A DNA stretch of 64,000 nucleotides from DATFKA01 sp035268885 (GCA_035268885.1 DATFKA010000036.1:53996-117995), one strand, 5' to 3'; numbered from the stretch's first letter, positions 1 to 8,092 are shown. Notes: a model not told the origin generated them from the letters alone. Numbers and translations are program-made.

Positions 1-1
1 G

Positions 2-877
2 ACGGGGTATGGTCTGGAAGGAGTACTGCCCGATGTGGTCTGTTATCGGATTGGTATGCAAGAGTTGGTGCCGGAGTTTAAGGAAGGCCGTTACGGGGAA
101 GGGCTGGTCAAAGCCGTGGAGCGCATCAAGCTTACCCTCGAAGACCCCGAAGCCGCGGAGGAGATTTCAGCTAATCCGAATATTCGTTCTAATCCTTACC
201 AATCTCGAAGAATGTTGTCCCGGGTACGACTCTTTTTACTGATCTACGGTACTATCGCACTGCTCTTTACCGTAGTCACCGTCGGTCGGATCAGTAATAT
301 TATTCGTAGTCGAGAAGAATTGTACGATAAGTATCTGGATTTGCGAAAGCTGCATTACGGCATCTACTTCTTACTGATCCCCATCCCCTATATCCTTATC
401 TATATCTTCATCCGTCGACGTCTCAAGCAATTGCGCTACCAACCTCGCTACAGCCGGGAGACGGGCGCTCCGATGCAATTGATATCAGAGGCAGAAGAAG
501 ATGCTTACCTGGAGGCGGGGCAGATTACCGAAGAGGAGATTGGTTCGGTCGATTACGATGTCTGGGCCACGGACGAAGCAGAGGAGTTGATGATCCTGCG
601 GTATAAAAAACGCTTTACGAAATATAAAGGCTGCCCTAATTGCAGTTATATCGCCTACTACCACGCCTTTTCGAAGACTGTAAAGCATCCGACTTATAGC
701 TCTACCGGTCGTAAGAAAGTGGTCCACAGGTGTAAAAATTGCAATTATGAGGATCTTAGTTATCGAACCATTCCCAAGAAAACCCGGTCTAGTAGCAGCG
801 GTGGCGGCAGTGGTGGTGGGAGTAGTTCTTTTGGTGGCGGTAGCAGTGGTGGTGGGGGAGCCGGTGTCAGTTGGTAG
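2..877 (+). CDS. TPM-domain membrane protein with Gly/Ser-rich tail (5' truncated by window edge)
   Basis: The reading frame is open from base 2, so the N-terminus lies outside the window. The first visible residues (TGYGLEGVLPD) match the end of the TPM domain (YgcG/TPM_phosphatase family). Two membrane segments follow (around nt 230-300 and 350-420). Next come two CxxC pairs (CPNC and CKNC), likely a zinc ribbon, and a low-complexity Gly/Ser tail ending in GAGVSW. Such tails are usual in this family. Its function is poorly defined; some members act in photosystem repair or as acid phosphatases. The stop codon lies inside a perfect hairpin shared with the convergent neighbour. Confidence 0.8.
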   Translation, partial: TGYGLEGVLPDVVCYRIGMQELVPEFKEGRYGEGLVKAVERIKLTLEDPEAAEEISANPNIRSNPYQSRRMLSRVRLFLLIYGTIALLFTVVTVGRISNIIRSREELYDKYLDLRKLHYGIYFLLIPIPYILIYIFIRRRLKQLRYQPRYSRETGAPMQLISEAEEDAYLEAGQITEEEIGSVDYDVWATDEAEELMILRYKKRFTKYKGCPNCSYIAYYHAFSKTVKHPTYSSTGRKKVVHRCKNCNYEDLSYRTIPKKTRSSSSGGGSGGGSSSFGGGSSGGGGAGVSW

Positions 878-903
878 GCCATCGGCCTACCAACTGACAC
901 CGG
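861..903. terminator. Perfect 20-bp hairpin between convergent genes
   Basis: Bases 861-880 are exactly complementary to 884-903 with a 3-nt loop (ATC). The left arm covers the last codons and stop of the TPM gene. The right end stops 18 nt before the end of the convergent DUF1080 gene. No T-run follows on either strand. It probably ends transcription in both directions or protects both 3' ends. Confidence 0.7.
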
Positions 904-920
904 AACGCTGGCGTGTATCC

Positions 921-1655
921 TTACAATTTACGGATCCAAATATTCCGGTAGCTGACGGGATTGCTATGGTCCTGTAATACGATGGACGCATCTCCGTGGG
1001 CTATATTTTTGGGCATACCGATGTATTCGGTCGTTCCTTTGATCTCCACGCCATTCTGGATCAATACACCATTATGCAAAACGGTGACGGTAGCGGATGA
1101 GACCTTGATACCGTCTTGATTAAAGCGCGGTGCCTGGTATATGATATCGTAGGTTTGCCATTGACCCGGCGCGCGCATGGCGTTGACCAGCGGCATGGAC
1201 TGTTTGTAGATCGATCCCGCCTGTCCATTGGAGTAGGTGCGGTTATTATAACTGTCTAATACTTGCACTTCGTAGCGCTCCTGCAGAAAGACGCCGCTGT
1301 TTCCGCGTCCTTGCCCTTCCCCTTCAATCACTGTCGGTGCGCGCCATTCGATGTGTAGCTGGCAATCGCCGAATTCCTCCTTGGTTTTGATTGCTCCGGT
1401 ACGCGGTTTCACGGTGGCAATACCGTCTTTAACCATCCATTTGGCCGCCGAGCCGTCACCGTGTTCCCAGGCGTCCAGGTTGCTTCCGTCAAAAAGGACA
1501 ATGGCATCGGATGGCGGGCCACTATTGGTACTCCCCGGGGTGACAATGGGGGGCTCCGGCTCCCAGACTTCCGTTGCTTTGGGATCCGTGATTTGGGCGC
1601 TTAGACAAAAAGGTAAGCCAAGCAGTAATAATACTAGATAAAGTGGTTGTTTCAT
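921..1655 (-). CDS. Secreted DUF1080 (3-keto-disaccharide hydrolase family) protein
   Basis: The 244-aa protein starts with a clear signal peptide (about 20 residues, ending LSAQ). The rest is one DUF1080 domain, a concanavalin-like fold now named 3-keto-disaccharide hydrolase. Family hallmarks are IVLFDGSNLDAW near residue 50, a GNSGVFLQ segment, YEVQVLDS, and a C-terminal SNPVSYRNIWIRKL. Members act outside the cytoplasm on 3-keto-glycosides made by sugar oxidoreductases. No such oxidoreductase gene is adjacent, so the substrate is unknown. It stands alone, convergent with the TPM gene. Confidence 0.88.
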   Translation of the reverse strand: MKQPLYLVLLLLGLPFCLSAQITDPKATEVWEPEPPIVTPGSTNSGPPSDAIVLFDGSNLDAWEHGDGSAAKWMVKDGIATVKPRTGAIKTKEEFGDCQLHIEWRAPTVIEGEGQGRGNSGVFLQERYEVQVLDSYNNRTYSNGQAGSIYKQSMPLVNAMRAPGQWQTYDIIYQAPRFNQDGIKVSSATVTVLHNGVLIQNGVEIKGTTEYIGMPKNIAHGDASIVLQDHSNPVSYRNIWIRKL

Positions 1656-1891
1656 ACGTATTCTTTTTCTACAAGTATAACTAATTTTTTTGATTCCTTC
1701 TTTAGGCGAAAGCCTGGAAACGGCTCAAGTATTTGGACCTCAGTGTAAGCCTTCCGGCAAAAAGAGGTATATGTTTTAAGTTTATCTGTTAAGGTACGAC
1801 AAGGTGCTTGTTTTTAAAACAGATTGTTTTAGATTTAAGGGCGATTAGTACTCTGGAGAAGTTTCGGTGGGCAAGAAGAGTAGCACGAAAT

Positions 1892-1929
1892 AAGCTCCAG
1901 CTGTTGGTTCGAAGCTCCAGCTTCGAACC
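1892..1929 (+). repeat. 38-nt structured repeat, copy A (5' leader of dinB)
   Basis: It contains two direct copies of AAGCTCCAGCT, 21 nt apart (1892 and 1913). The second is the core of a hairpin whose 10-bp stem is 1906-1915 with 1920-1929 and whose loop is TCCA. A related 38-nt element lies at 17300-17337. The copy ends 22 nt before the dinB start codon, so it would sit in the mRNA leader. Origin and function are unknown. Confidence 0.6.
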
Positions 1930-1951
1930 GTTCATCATTAAAAACATACAC

Positions 1952-3127
1952 ATGCGAAGAGAAAACAAAAGCAAAGGCTTTGAGCGAGCCATTTTGCACC
2001 TGGATCTGGATGCCTTTTTTGCATCGGTAGAGTGCCTGCGCAATAGCCAGCTGCGGGACAAACCTTTATTAATTGGGGGGACGCGGCAGCGTGGGGTGGT
2101 AAGTTCCTGTAGCTACGAGGCCCGGCGCTTTGGGATACGGTCGGGGATGCCCATGAAGCTTGCCCTGCAGCGCTGCCCCGAGGCGATAGTACTACGTGGC
2201 GACCCGGAAGTGTACGATCGTTATTCTCGTTTGATTACACAGATTGTAGCGGAGGAGGTGCCCTTATTTGAGAAAGCCTCCATTGACGAATTCTACGCAG
2301 ATATCAGTGGTCTGGATACCCACATTGGTTGTTGGCGCTGGTCGCGGGAATTACGTCAAAAGGTAAAGGCCTCGTCCGGATTATCGATTTCTATGGGGCT
2401 GGCGGTCAACAAGCTGGTGGCTAAGGTAAGTACAAACGAAGCCAAGCCAAACGGAGAGCGTTTAATTCAGCCGGGGAAGGAAAAGCATTTTTTAGGCCCT
2501 CTGGCGGTGGGAAAACTACCGGGGGTGGGGCCCTCAACGACGCGAAAACTCCATCTGATGGGGATACAGTCGGTCGAAACGCTGGGCGCCATACCTCCAC
2601 GCCTGCTACGGCGAGCATTTGGTAAACAGGGACAGGCGCTCTGGGAAAAGGCAAATGGCATTGACGATCGCCCGGTCATCCCCTATGTAGCGCGCAAATC
2701 GATTTCTACGGAGCAGACCTTTCAGATAGATACGATAAATATACACAAGATGAAAGGCATTATAGCCCGTATGGTAGGAGAGCTGGCTTTTGATCTGCGG
2801 AATAAAAAACAACTGACGGCCTGTGTGAGTCTTAAGATTCGTTATGCCGATTTTAATACTTATACAAAGCAACGGCGTATTACGCATACCGCAAATGAAT
2901 CGGAACTACTAACTTGTAGTTTACAGCTATTTGAGGAACTGTATACGCGGCGGCAGTTGGTACGCCTGGTGGGCCTGCGCTTTAGTAAATTAGTAGCGGG
3001 TTATACCCAGGTGAATCTCTTTCGGGACACCCGGCAAGAACAAGACTTACAAGAGGCCATGGATCGCGTGCGTCGCCGCTTTGGCAAACAGTCGATTCAG
3101 AGGGGCATCAGTCTTGGCGGCGACTAA
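1952..3127 (+). CDS. dinB: DNA polymerase IV (Y-family translesion polymerase)
   Basis: Copies damaged DNA with low fidelity. The start at 1952 gives a normal N-terminus; the frame is open further upstream, but that stretch lacks homology and holds a structured repeat. Catalytic metal ligands are visible: the first Asp in HLDLDAFFASVE (D18) and the pair in SIDEFYADIS (D112, E113). The helix-hairpin-helix PGVGPSTTRKLHLMGI and a little-finger domain follow. At 391 aa it is slightly longer than the E. coli enzyme. Its 3' end overlaps the convergent S24 repressor gene by 4 nt. This pairing suggests damage control of both, as inference. Confidence 0.93.
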   Translation: MRRENKSKGFERAILHLDLDAFFASVECLRNSQLRDKPLLIGGTRQRGVVSSCSYEARRFGIRSGMPMKLALQRCPEAIVLRGDPEVYDRYSRLITQIVAEEVPLFEKASIDEFYADISGLDTHIGCWRWSRELRQKVKASSGLSISMGLAVNKLVAKVSTNEAKPNGERLIQPGKEKHFLGPLAVGKLPGVGPSTTRKLHLMGIQSVETLGAIPPRLLRRAFGKQGQALWEKANGIDDRPVIPYVARKSISTEQTFQIDTINIHKMKGIIARMVGELAFDLRNKKQLTACVSLKIRYADFNTYTKQRRITHTANESELLTCSLQLFEELYTRRQLVRLVGLRFSKLVAGYTQVNLFRDTRQEQDLQEAMDRVRRRFGKQSIQRGISLGGD

Positions 3128-3840
3128 CTAATCGCATAGTCTGTCAGCCGGGCCTTTACTTTCAGGATCTGTCGTATTTCATCCAGATCAATTTCGTAGG
3201 GTTTATAGACACTATCATTGTCGGAGATGAGGCGGAGCCGCTCTTCATCGTCGGGACCCCGAACGACCTGGATTCGCTTGGCCACTACGGCATCCGTCAC
3301 GATGACGTAGACGTGATTTTCCCGCAGAGGAGTGTCGCGTTCGACGGGCTCACAGATAACAATATCTCCACTGGTGAGATTGGGGTACATACTATCGCCA
3401 CTAATGCGAATGGCAGTCAGTTGTCCGCTTAGGCCAGGTACGCAAAAGGTCGGCAGTTCTTCTTTATCGGTGTCTTGCGCGGCTATCGCATCACCGGCCA
3501 GTGCGCGGTGCGGATAGAGGGTGATATTGTTTTTGGGCGCCTGGTAGCGATCTCCCATGGCGTGGGTCGGAATGGTAGCCTCGTGCTCGGCCCCGGGCAG
3601 GAACATATCTTCGGTCAGGCCAAACATATAGTTGGCATTAACGGAATAGACCTGAAAGAGCTTGCGCATCTGATCAACCGTAATATTTCGCTGCCCCTTC
3701 AATATACTGTTGATTACATGATTATAGGTACCCAGCTTTTTGGCAATATCGGATTTTCCGCGGATCAGGTTTTCCTGTTCCAGGATTTCGTATACCTGCT
3801 TAAAGCGCTGGTTTACAATGTGGTCAGAGAAATCAGCCAT
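3124..3840 (-). CDS. XRE-HTH / S24 peptidase repressor (LexA- or CI-like)
   Basis: The 238-aa protein has an N-terminal helix-turn-helix (about residues 10-70) and a C-terminal S24/LexA-type peptidase domain. The Ser of GDSM (S150) and the Lys of VVAKRI (K188) fit the Ser-Lys dyad. An Ala-Gly pair at 115-116 (RALAGDA) sits where LexA/CI proteins cut themselves. The start MADFSDHI at 3840 is preferred, because the upstream extension of the frame is an AT-rich promoter-like region. Convergent with dinB and with no phage genes nearby, it may act as a local SOS regulator. The target operator is inferred, not known. Confidence 0.85.
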   Translation of the reverse strand: MADFSDHIVNQRFKQVYEILEQENLIRGKSDIAKKLGTYNHVINSILKGQRNITVDQMRKLFQVYSVNANYMFGLTEDMFLPGAEHEATIPTHAMGDRYQAPKNNITLYPHRALAGDAIAAQDTDKEELPTFCVPGLSGQLTAIRISGDSMYPNLTSGDIVICEPVERDTPLRENHVYVIVTDAVVAKRIQVVRGPDDEERLRLISDNDSVYKPYEIDLDEIRQILKVKARLTDYAIS

Positions 3841-3843
3841 TTT

Positions 3844-3894
3844 TTGTTTTAAAAAGATTAAAAAAACTTGTTTTAAAAAACTTTTTGTTTTAAA
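3844..3894. promoter_or_regulatory. Three TTGTTTTAAA repeats upstream of the S24 repressor
   Basis: TTGTTTTAAA occurs at 3844-3853, 3868-3877 and 3885-3894, between the repressor start and the divergent glucosaminidase-like gene. A related pair, TTGTTTTTAAAACA (1808-1821) and TTGTTTTAG (1824-1832), lies upstream of dinB. They could be operators of the S24 repressor. The region is very AT-rich, so chance similarity is a real risk. Confidence 0.35.
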
Positions 3895-3898
3895 TTTG
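3867..3898 (+). promoter_or_regulatory. Candidate Bacteroidota promoter for the glucosaminidase-like gene
   Basis: CTTG at 3867-3870 (-33 type), a 20-nt spacer and TAAATTTG at 3891-3898 match the Bacteroidota pattern TTTG / TAnnTTTG. It points toward the gene at 3977 and overlaps two TTGTTTTAAA repeats. Confidence 0.5.
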
Positions 3899-3976
3899 TT
3901 GTGTAAGCAAATCGGTAAAACCGAAAAGTTGCAAAAAATAAATCTAAAAATACAAAAGTTTTCAAAACCAGGGGTC

Positions 3977-4801
3977 ATGAGATGGAGTCAAAACAAAAAA
4001 AATCGGGTCAAAGCAGAATTTACCATACCTAACGAGCAGAGAAAGGGCGCGCGCGGCGTACCTCATCAGCGGGGAAGAAACAGCCGCCCGGGAGCCTTAC
4101 ATTTATTGTTTGCTGGTTTAAACCGCTGGTTGGTGGCAGGCAAGTACCAGTCTCACCGCGTACAAAAGACCTGGCTGACCAAGTCAAATATCTTATGGTT
4201 AAAGATCGGCATTGCCGGTTTCGCCCTTCTAATGGTTATGCGGAATGATTTTCAGTTCACGATCAACCTTTCCGGAAATGGGGATCAGGCAACGATACAA
4301 CCCAATGACGAAGGAGGCTCCGTTAATAAAATGGGCGTGGCACAAAGCGTGGCACTGAAGCCAAAAGCCGTAAGATCTCGTAAGAATTCGGTTAAAAAAG
4401 CATCTACGGCGGCTCGTTTTACCGCAAAATCGGTTGATCAGTACGTTGACCATTATGCGGAAGTAGCCCAGGAGGAAATGCGCCGCTTTGGGATACCCGC
4501 TTCTTTTAAAATGGCCCAGGCTATCCTGGCCAGTCAGGCGGGGATATCTTCCTCTGCGGCTACCTACAACAATCACTTTGGTCGTCATCTTAAAGGAATC
4601 AACTTCGAAGATGATCGGACCAACTGGCGGGCACATAGCCTTTACCTGATCGAAAATTATCCGGAATTACTCTCCGAGGGTAGTGACTACATGGACTGGA
4701 TAAATCGATTGGAAAAAACAGATTATAGTGTAGATCTTAATTATACTCAGCAGTTACTCAGGATCATCAAAGAATATAAATTGTATCAGCTGGACTATTA
4801 A
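3977..4801 (+). CDS. Membrane-anchored glucosaminidase-like protein, catalytic Glu missing
   Basis: The 274-aa protein has a basic N-terminus, one membrane segment (about residues 74-88), a linker, then a glucosaminidase domain (GH73/FlgJ-like, about residues 153-272). Family features are clear: GIPASFKMAQAIL, YNNHFG near 197-202, and the C-terminal YTQQLLRIIKEYKLY. The catalytic Glu normally found in ILESG is Ala185 here (ILASQ). This suggests a non-catalytic peptidoglycan-binding or scaffolding role, unless another residue replaces it. The start at 3977 follows the predicted promoter; the frame extends upstream without homology. A strong terminator follows at 4886. Confidence 0.78.
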   Translation: MRWSQNKKNRVKAEFTIPNEQRKGARGVPHQRGRNSRPGALHLLFAGLNRWLVAGKYQSHRVQKTWLTKSNILWLKIGIAGFALLMVMRNDFQFTINLSGNGDQATIQPNDEGGSVNKMGVAQSVALKPKAVRSRKNSVKKASTAARFTAKSVDQYVDHYAEVAQEEMRRFGIPASFKMAQAILASQAGISSSAATYNNHFGRHLKGINFEDDRTNWRAHSLYLIENYPELLSEGSDYMDWINRLEKTDYSVDLNYTQQLLRIIKEYKLYQLDY

Positions 4802-4885
4802 GCTGATGACGGAAGAGCAATTAAGCCATCAATGGCTTATACGTTTACTTTCCTTCTAATTTAAGTGGTTTTTCTCTAATTTTAC

Positions 4886-4912
4886 AAGGCCGTCTTTTGA
4901 CGGCCTTTTTAT
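4886..4912 (+). terminator. Rho-independent terminator
   Basis: A 9-bp stem (4886-4894 with 4899-4907, AAGGCCGTC) has a TTTT loop and is followed by a T-run. It ends the glucosaminidase-like transcript. The next 300 nt to ruvX show no gene. Confidence 0.9.
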
Positions 4913-5074
4913 ATTTCATAAATATCTTAATTATTTGAAAATCAGCATGTAATGCTGTTGGTTGTCTTGGTTTTGATTACTTAGGCAAGTCGTTTTAGTA
5001 GGCTTGTACAAATAAATTCTTAAGTTTATTAAGATTTCATACGATACACTATTTCAAAATTAATAACTATTAGA

Positions 5075-5106
5075 CTTGTGGGTTTCCAAATAATTCTACA
5101 TATTTG
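5075..5106 (+). promoter_or_regulatory. Possible promoter for ruvX-def
   Basis: CTTG (5075-5078), a 20-nt spacer and CATATTTG (5099-5106) fit the Bacteroidota promoter with one mismatch. It lies about 100 nt before the ruvX start. Nothing else is recognised in the AT-rich stretch 4916-5209. Confidence 0.35.
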
Positions 5107-5209
5107 TAACAGAACAGCGTTCTAGTATTTTAAATAAGGGGAAACGGTTGTCAGTACAGCATTCTTATGTTCGTACTGGCAACTTTTTTTTTAGCCAAAT
5201 CTATTCAAA

Positions 5210-5623
5210 TTGCCACGAATCCTTGCCATTGACTACGGTACAAAAAAGACCGGACTGGCGGTTAGCGATCCTTTGCAGATCATCGCTACCGGGCTGGACA
5301 CCATTCCAACCAAAGACCTGTACGATTTTATCGAAAAATATACGTCTGAAGAAGAAGTTGAAACCATTGTACTTGGAGAACCCTTACACGCAGATGGGAA
5401 TCCAGCCCAGATTCACCATTTGGTCGTGGGCGTAAAGCGCAAACTGGAAAAACGCTATCCCAAAATGGAGGTAGTTTTCCAGGATGAACGCTACACTTCA
5501 GAAGAAGCAAAAGAGATTATCCGTAAGAGTGGACTGAAAAAAAAGAAAAGAAAAGACAAAATGCTTGTGGATAAGGTGAGTGCCGTGTTAATTTTGCAGG
5601 ATTATATGGAGATAAATTATTAG
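5210..5623 (+). CDS. ruvX: Putative Holliday junction resolvase RuvX (YqgF family)
   Basis: The 137-aa protein has the RNase H-like fold of the YqgF/RuvX family. Motifs are RILAIDYGTKKTGLAVSDP at the N-terminus, IVLGEPLHADG near residue 60, FQDERYTSEEA with the acidic residues, and KDKMLVDKVSAVLILQDY at the end. The family is linked to Holliday junction processing and 16S rRNA maturation. The start is a TTG at 5210, the only position that gives the full first strand; no ATG is available upstream in frame. It lies 2 nt before def, almost certainly co-transcribed. Confidence 0.9.
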   Translation: MPRILAIDYGTKKTGLAVSDPLQIIATGLDTIPTKDLYDFIEKYTSEEEVETIVLGEPLHADGNPAQIHHLVVGVKRKLEKRYPKMEVVFQDERYTSEEAKEIIRKSGLKKKKRKDKMLVDKVSAVLILQDYMEINY

Positions 5624-5625
5624 TC

Positions 5626-6198
5626 ATGATATTGCCGATTTATGCTTATGGAAATCCGGTACTGAAAAAAGTAGCCAAAGAGATTGATTCCAATTATCCC
5701 GATCTGGAGAAATTATTGGAAAATATGTGGGAAACACTCTACCATTCCAATGGTATTGGCCTGGCGGCCCCCCAAATTGGCAAAGCGATCCGTATTTTCC
5801 TGGTTGACACCCAACAACTTGATGAGAACAAACCCGAAGAAGAGCAAAGGGGAGACGGCATCAAGCAGGTATTTATCAATGCAGAGATTATTGAAGAAGC
5901 CGGAGAAGACTGGCCCTACGAAGAAGGCTGTCTGAGTATTCCGGATATATCTGGTGACGTCGAGCGTCCGGAAGAAGTAACCATTCGATATCAGGATGAA
6001 AAATTCAAGGAGCACGAGCAGACTTTCAAGGGGATGAATGCTCGCGTCATCCAGCACGAATATGATCATATTGAGGGGATTTTGTTTACCGAGCTGTTAA
6101 AGCCAGCTAAGAAACAGCGTATCCGCAGAAAACTGGAGGCCATCCGTAAAGGGAAGGCCAAACCTAGCTACCCCATGCAGTTTTACACAAAGAAATAA
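5626..6198 (+). CDS. def: Peptide deformylase
   Basis: Removes the formyl group from N-terminal methionine of new proteins. All three family motifs are present: GIGLAAPQIG, EEGCLSIP (metal-binding Cys) and QHEYDHIEG (two metal-binding His and the catalytic Glu). The length of 190 aa is normal for Bacteroidota deformylases, which carry a slightly longer loop after the first motif. It is coupled to ruvX upstream and convergent with rnhA, whose stop lies directly after its own. Confidence 0.97.
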   Translation: MILPIYAYGNPVLKKVAKEIDSNYPDLEKLLENMWETLYHSNGIGLAAPQIGKAIRIFLVDTQQLDENKPEEEQRGDGIKQVFINAEIIEEAGEDWPYEEGCLSIPDISGDVERPEEVTIRYQDEKFKEHEQTFKGMNARVIQHEYDHIEGILFTELLKPAKKQRIRRKLEAIRKGKAKPSYPMQFYTKK

Positions 6199-6199
6199 A

Positions 6200-6820
6200 T
6201 CACTTGCGCCCAAAGTCGGCGGGGATCTCTCCCCAGTTTTTGGTATCCCACTTAAGAATTTTATTCTCGTAGGTATTATGGTGTAGCCAATTCTCTGCCC
6301 GCTCGATAAGTTCGTACAGGCGTTTGGTTTTTGCGTTGCGGGTCAGCGTCGTTTTACATTTCTTCTTTTTGACCCAGCCCTGGGCAATTTTGGAGTCGGT
6401 ATAAATGGGCAGTGGGTTGTTTTCCTTTTTCAGCATCGCTAAAGCATGCACAATGGCGAGGAACTCTCCTATATTATTAGTACCCAGCTGAAATTTTTGA
6501 TGGAAATACTGGTATTGGGTGGCCGTGTCAACGCCTTGATACTCCATGACGCCGGGATTGCCACTACAGGCCGCATCTACCGAGATACTTTTCCAGACAA
6601 TATCTGCCGAATCCGTAGAAGTCGCTTTAGGAGTGGATGATTTTTTCTTTGGGGTGAAACTGGGGCCTTCGAGGTATGCTTCTTCTGCGGCCTCTTTGTT
6701 TGGGAAACTTTTGTATTTAGCTCCGGGAAATCCTTTGATCTGTACCTGGCAATCGGCCCAACTTTCGTAGACGCCAGGCTCGACGCCTTGCCATACCACA
6801 TAAAATTTTTTCTTAGCCAT
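6200..6820 (-). CDS. rnhA: Ribonuclease H with N-terminal viroplasmin (RNase H1-type) domain
   Basis: Degrades RNA in RNA-DNA hybrids. The first 50 residues (KKKFYVVWQGVEPGVYESW and following) form the caulimovirus-VI-like hybrid-binding domain of RNase H1. A Lys/Ser/Thr linker follows, then the catalytic domain with SVDAACSGNPG (Asp), NNIGEFLAIVHAL (Glu), IYTDSKIA (Asp) and WDTKNWGEIPADF (last Asp). The start at 6820 (MAKKKF) is preferred over the 8-codon longer frame. It is convergent with def and divergent from tatD. Confidence 0.95.
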   Translation of the reverse strand: MAKKKFYVVWQGVEPGVYESWADCQVQIKGFPGAKYKSFPNKEAAEEAYLEGPSFTPKKKSSTPKATSTDSADIVWKSISVDAACSGNPGVMEYQGVDTATQYQYFHQKFQLGTNNIGEFLAIVHALAMLKKENNPLPIYTDSKIAQGWVKKKKCKTTLTRNAKTKRLYELIERAENWLHHNTYENKILKWDTKNWGEIPADFGRK

Positions 6821-6937
6821 TATCGTGTTTATAGAATGATTCAATCGTCAAGGGAACCTTTCGATAGGAGAAGCCCTTACATTAAAGAGATATAATTAAT
6901 TCTCTTCACACACCAAAAGTAAGTAAAAAAGAATCAA

Positions 6938-6945
6938 TACTTTTG
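6938..6945 (+). promoter_or_regulatory. -7 box for tatD
   Basis: TACTTTTG matches the Bacteroidota -7 consensus TAnnTTTG exactly and lies 16 nt before the tatD start. No clear -33 TTTG is seen at the usual distance. Confidence 0.5.
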
Positions 6946-6961
6946 TGGAAAGCTTTGGATT

Positions 6962-7756
6962 ATGAGATTGATAGATACACACGCACACCTATACGCAGAG
7001 CAGTTTGATAAGGACAGGGCAGCAATGATAGCGCGCGCCAGGGAAGTGGGCGTCCGGCAATTTTTCCTACCGAATATTGACCGGAATAGTATACCCGGGA
7101 TGCTAGAACTCGAAAAAAAATACCCCGGACAGTGTTTTGCGATGATGGGCTTACACCCCTGTTCGGTGAAAGAGGATTACGAGCAGGAATTGGCGGCGGT
7201 GCGCAAATGGCTGGATAAGCGATCCTTTGCGGCGGTTGGTGAAATTGGAATAGACTTATACTGGGATAAGACTTTTTTCGAACAGCAAAAAGACGCTTTC
7301 CTGAAGCAGGTACATTGGGCCAAAGAACTCGATCTTCCGATTGTTATCCACTCCCGGGAAGCAACGGATATTATTATTGACCTATTAGCCGCGTTACCAG
7401 AGGGTACCGCAAGAGGAATATTCCACTGTTTTGGTGGAAGCCCGGAACAGGCTCGACGCATTATTGACTTAGGTTTCTATCTGGGTATTGGTGGGGTAGT
7501 CACCTTCAAAAAATCAGGTTTGGATAAAACCCTGGCAGAAATTGATCTGGAGCATCTGGTACTGGAAACCGATGCCCCCTACTTGGCACCTACGCCCTAC
7601 CGGGGCAAACGCAATGAAAGTGCCTATATATATAAGGTAGCGGAAAAAATAGCGGAGATCAAAGAAAGGGAGCTGGAAGAGGTGGCCCAAATCACCAGTC
7701 GGAATGCGGATGCCATTTTTTCGCTTTCTGCGGCGGCTATGAAAGATGCAGAATAA
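6962..7756 (+). CDS. tatD: TatD-family metal-dependent hydrolase (YcfH-like)
   Basis: The 264-aa protein has all TatD metal-site motifs: IDTHAHL at the start, VGEIGIDLYW near residue 92, VIHSREA, GIFHCFGG and LETDAPYLAPTPYRGKRNE near the C-terminus. The family comprises 3'-5' exonucleases and DNases acting on DNA repair intermediates, and D-aminoacyl hydrolase activity has been discussed. The substrate cannot be told from sequence. It is a single-gene unit with its own -7 box. Confidence 0.93.
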   Translation: MRLIDTHAHLYAEQFDKDRAAMIARAREVGVRQFFLPNIDRNSIPGMLELEKKYPGQCFAMMGLHPCSVKEDYEQELAAVRKWLDKRSFAAVGEIGIDLYWDKTFFEQQKDAFLKQVHWAKELDLPIVIHSREATDIIIDLLAALPEGTARGIFHCFGGSPEQARRIIDLGFYLGIGGVVTFKKSGLDKTLAEIDLEHLVLETDAPYLAPTPYRGKRNESAYIYKVAEKIAEIKERELEEVAQITSRNADAIFSLSAAAMKDAE

Positions 7757-8004
7757 CCTAAATACCGGGTAGAAGGCATCGAAAATTAGGCTGACTGTCT
7801 ATTTTTTTGAATTTTATTCGTAGGAAAACTTGTTAGAAATAGCTTAATAGTTATTTTTGCTTTCACACGATCAGGTATCGAAGGCTCCTAAAAGGCCTAA
7901 AAATGGGAAAAACAGCTTTTAAAGTATTTATTCTTTCAATAGTTCCAGAAAAATAACTTTATTTGCTTATTGCTCGTCACGATAGCTTGGGAGCGAAAGA
8001 AATA

Positions 8005-8092
8005 GGAGAGGTGCTCGAGTGGCTGAAGAGGTACGCCTGGAAAGCGTATATACCCTAACCGGGTATCGAGGGTTCGAATCCCTCTCTCTCCG
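8005..8092 (+). tRNA. tRNA-Ser (GGA anticodon)
   Basis: An 88-nt cloverleaf. The acceptor GGAGAGG pairs with TCTCTCC (one G-U). The anticodon stem TACGC/GCGTA has loop CTGGAAA, giving anticodon GGA. A long variable arm typical of Ser follows, then the T arm GAGGG-TTCGAAT-CCCTC. The discriminator base is G at 8092, and CCA is not encoded. The preceding 7757-8004 shows nothing recognisable. Confidence 0.96.

Noticed and set aside
3124..3840. S24 repressor as a prophage CI protein
   Set aside because: No integrase, structural or lysis genes are nearby; the neighbours are housekeeping genes.
5148..5435. 95-codon plus-strand frame overlapping ruvX
   Set aside because: The ruvX frame carries all family motifs; this one has none.
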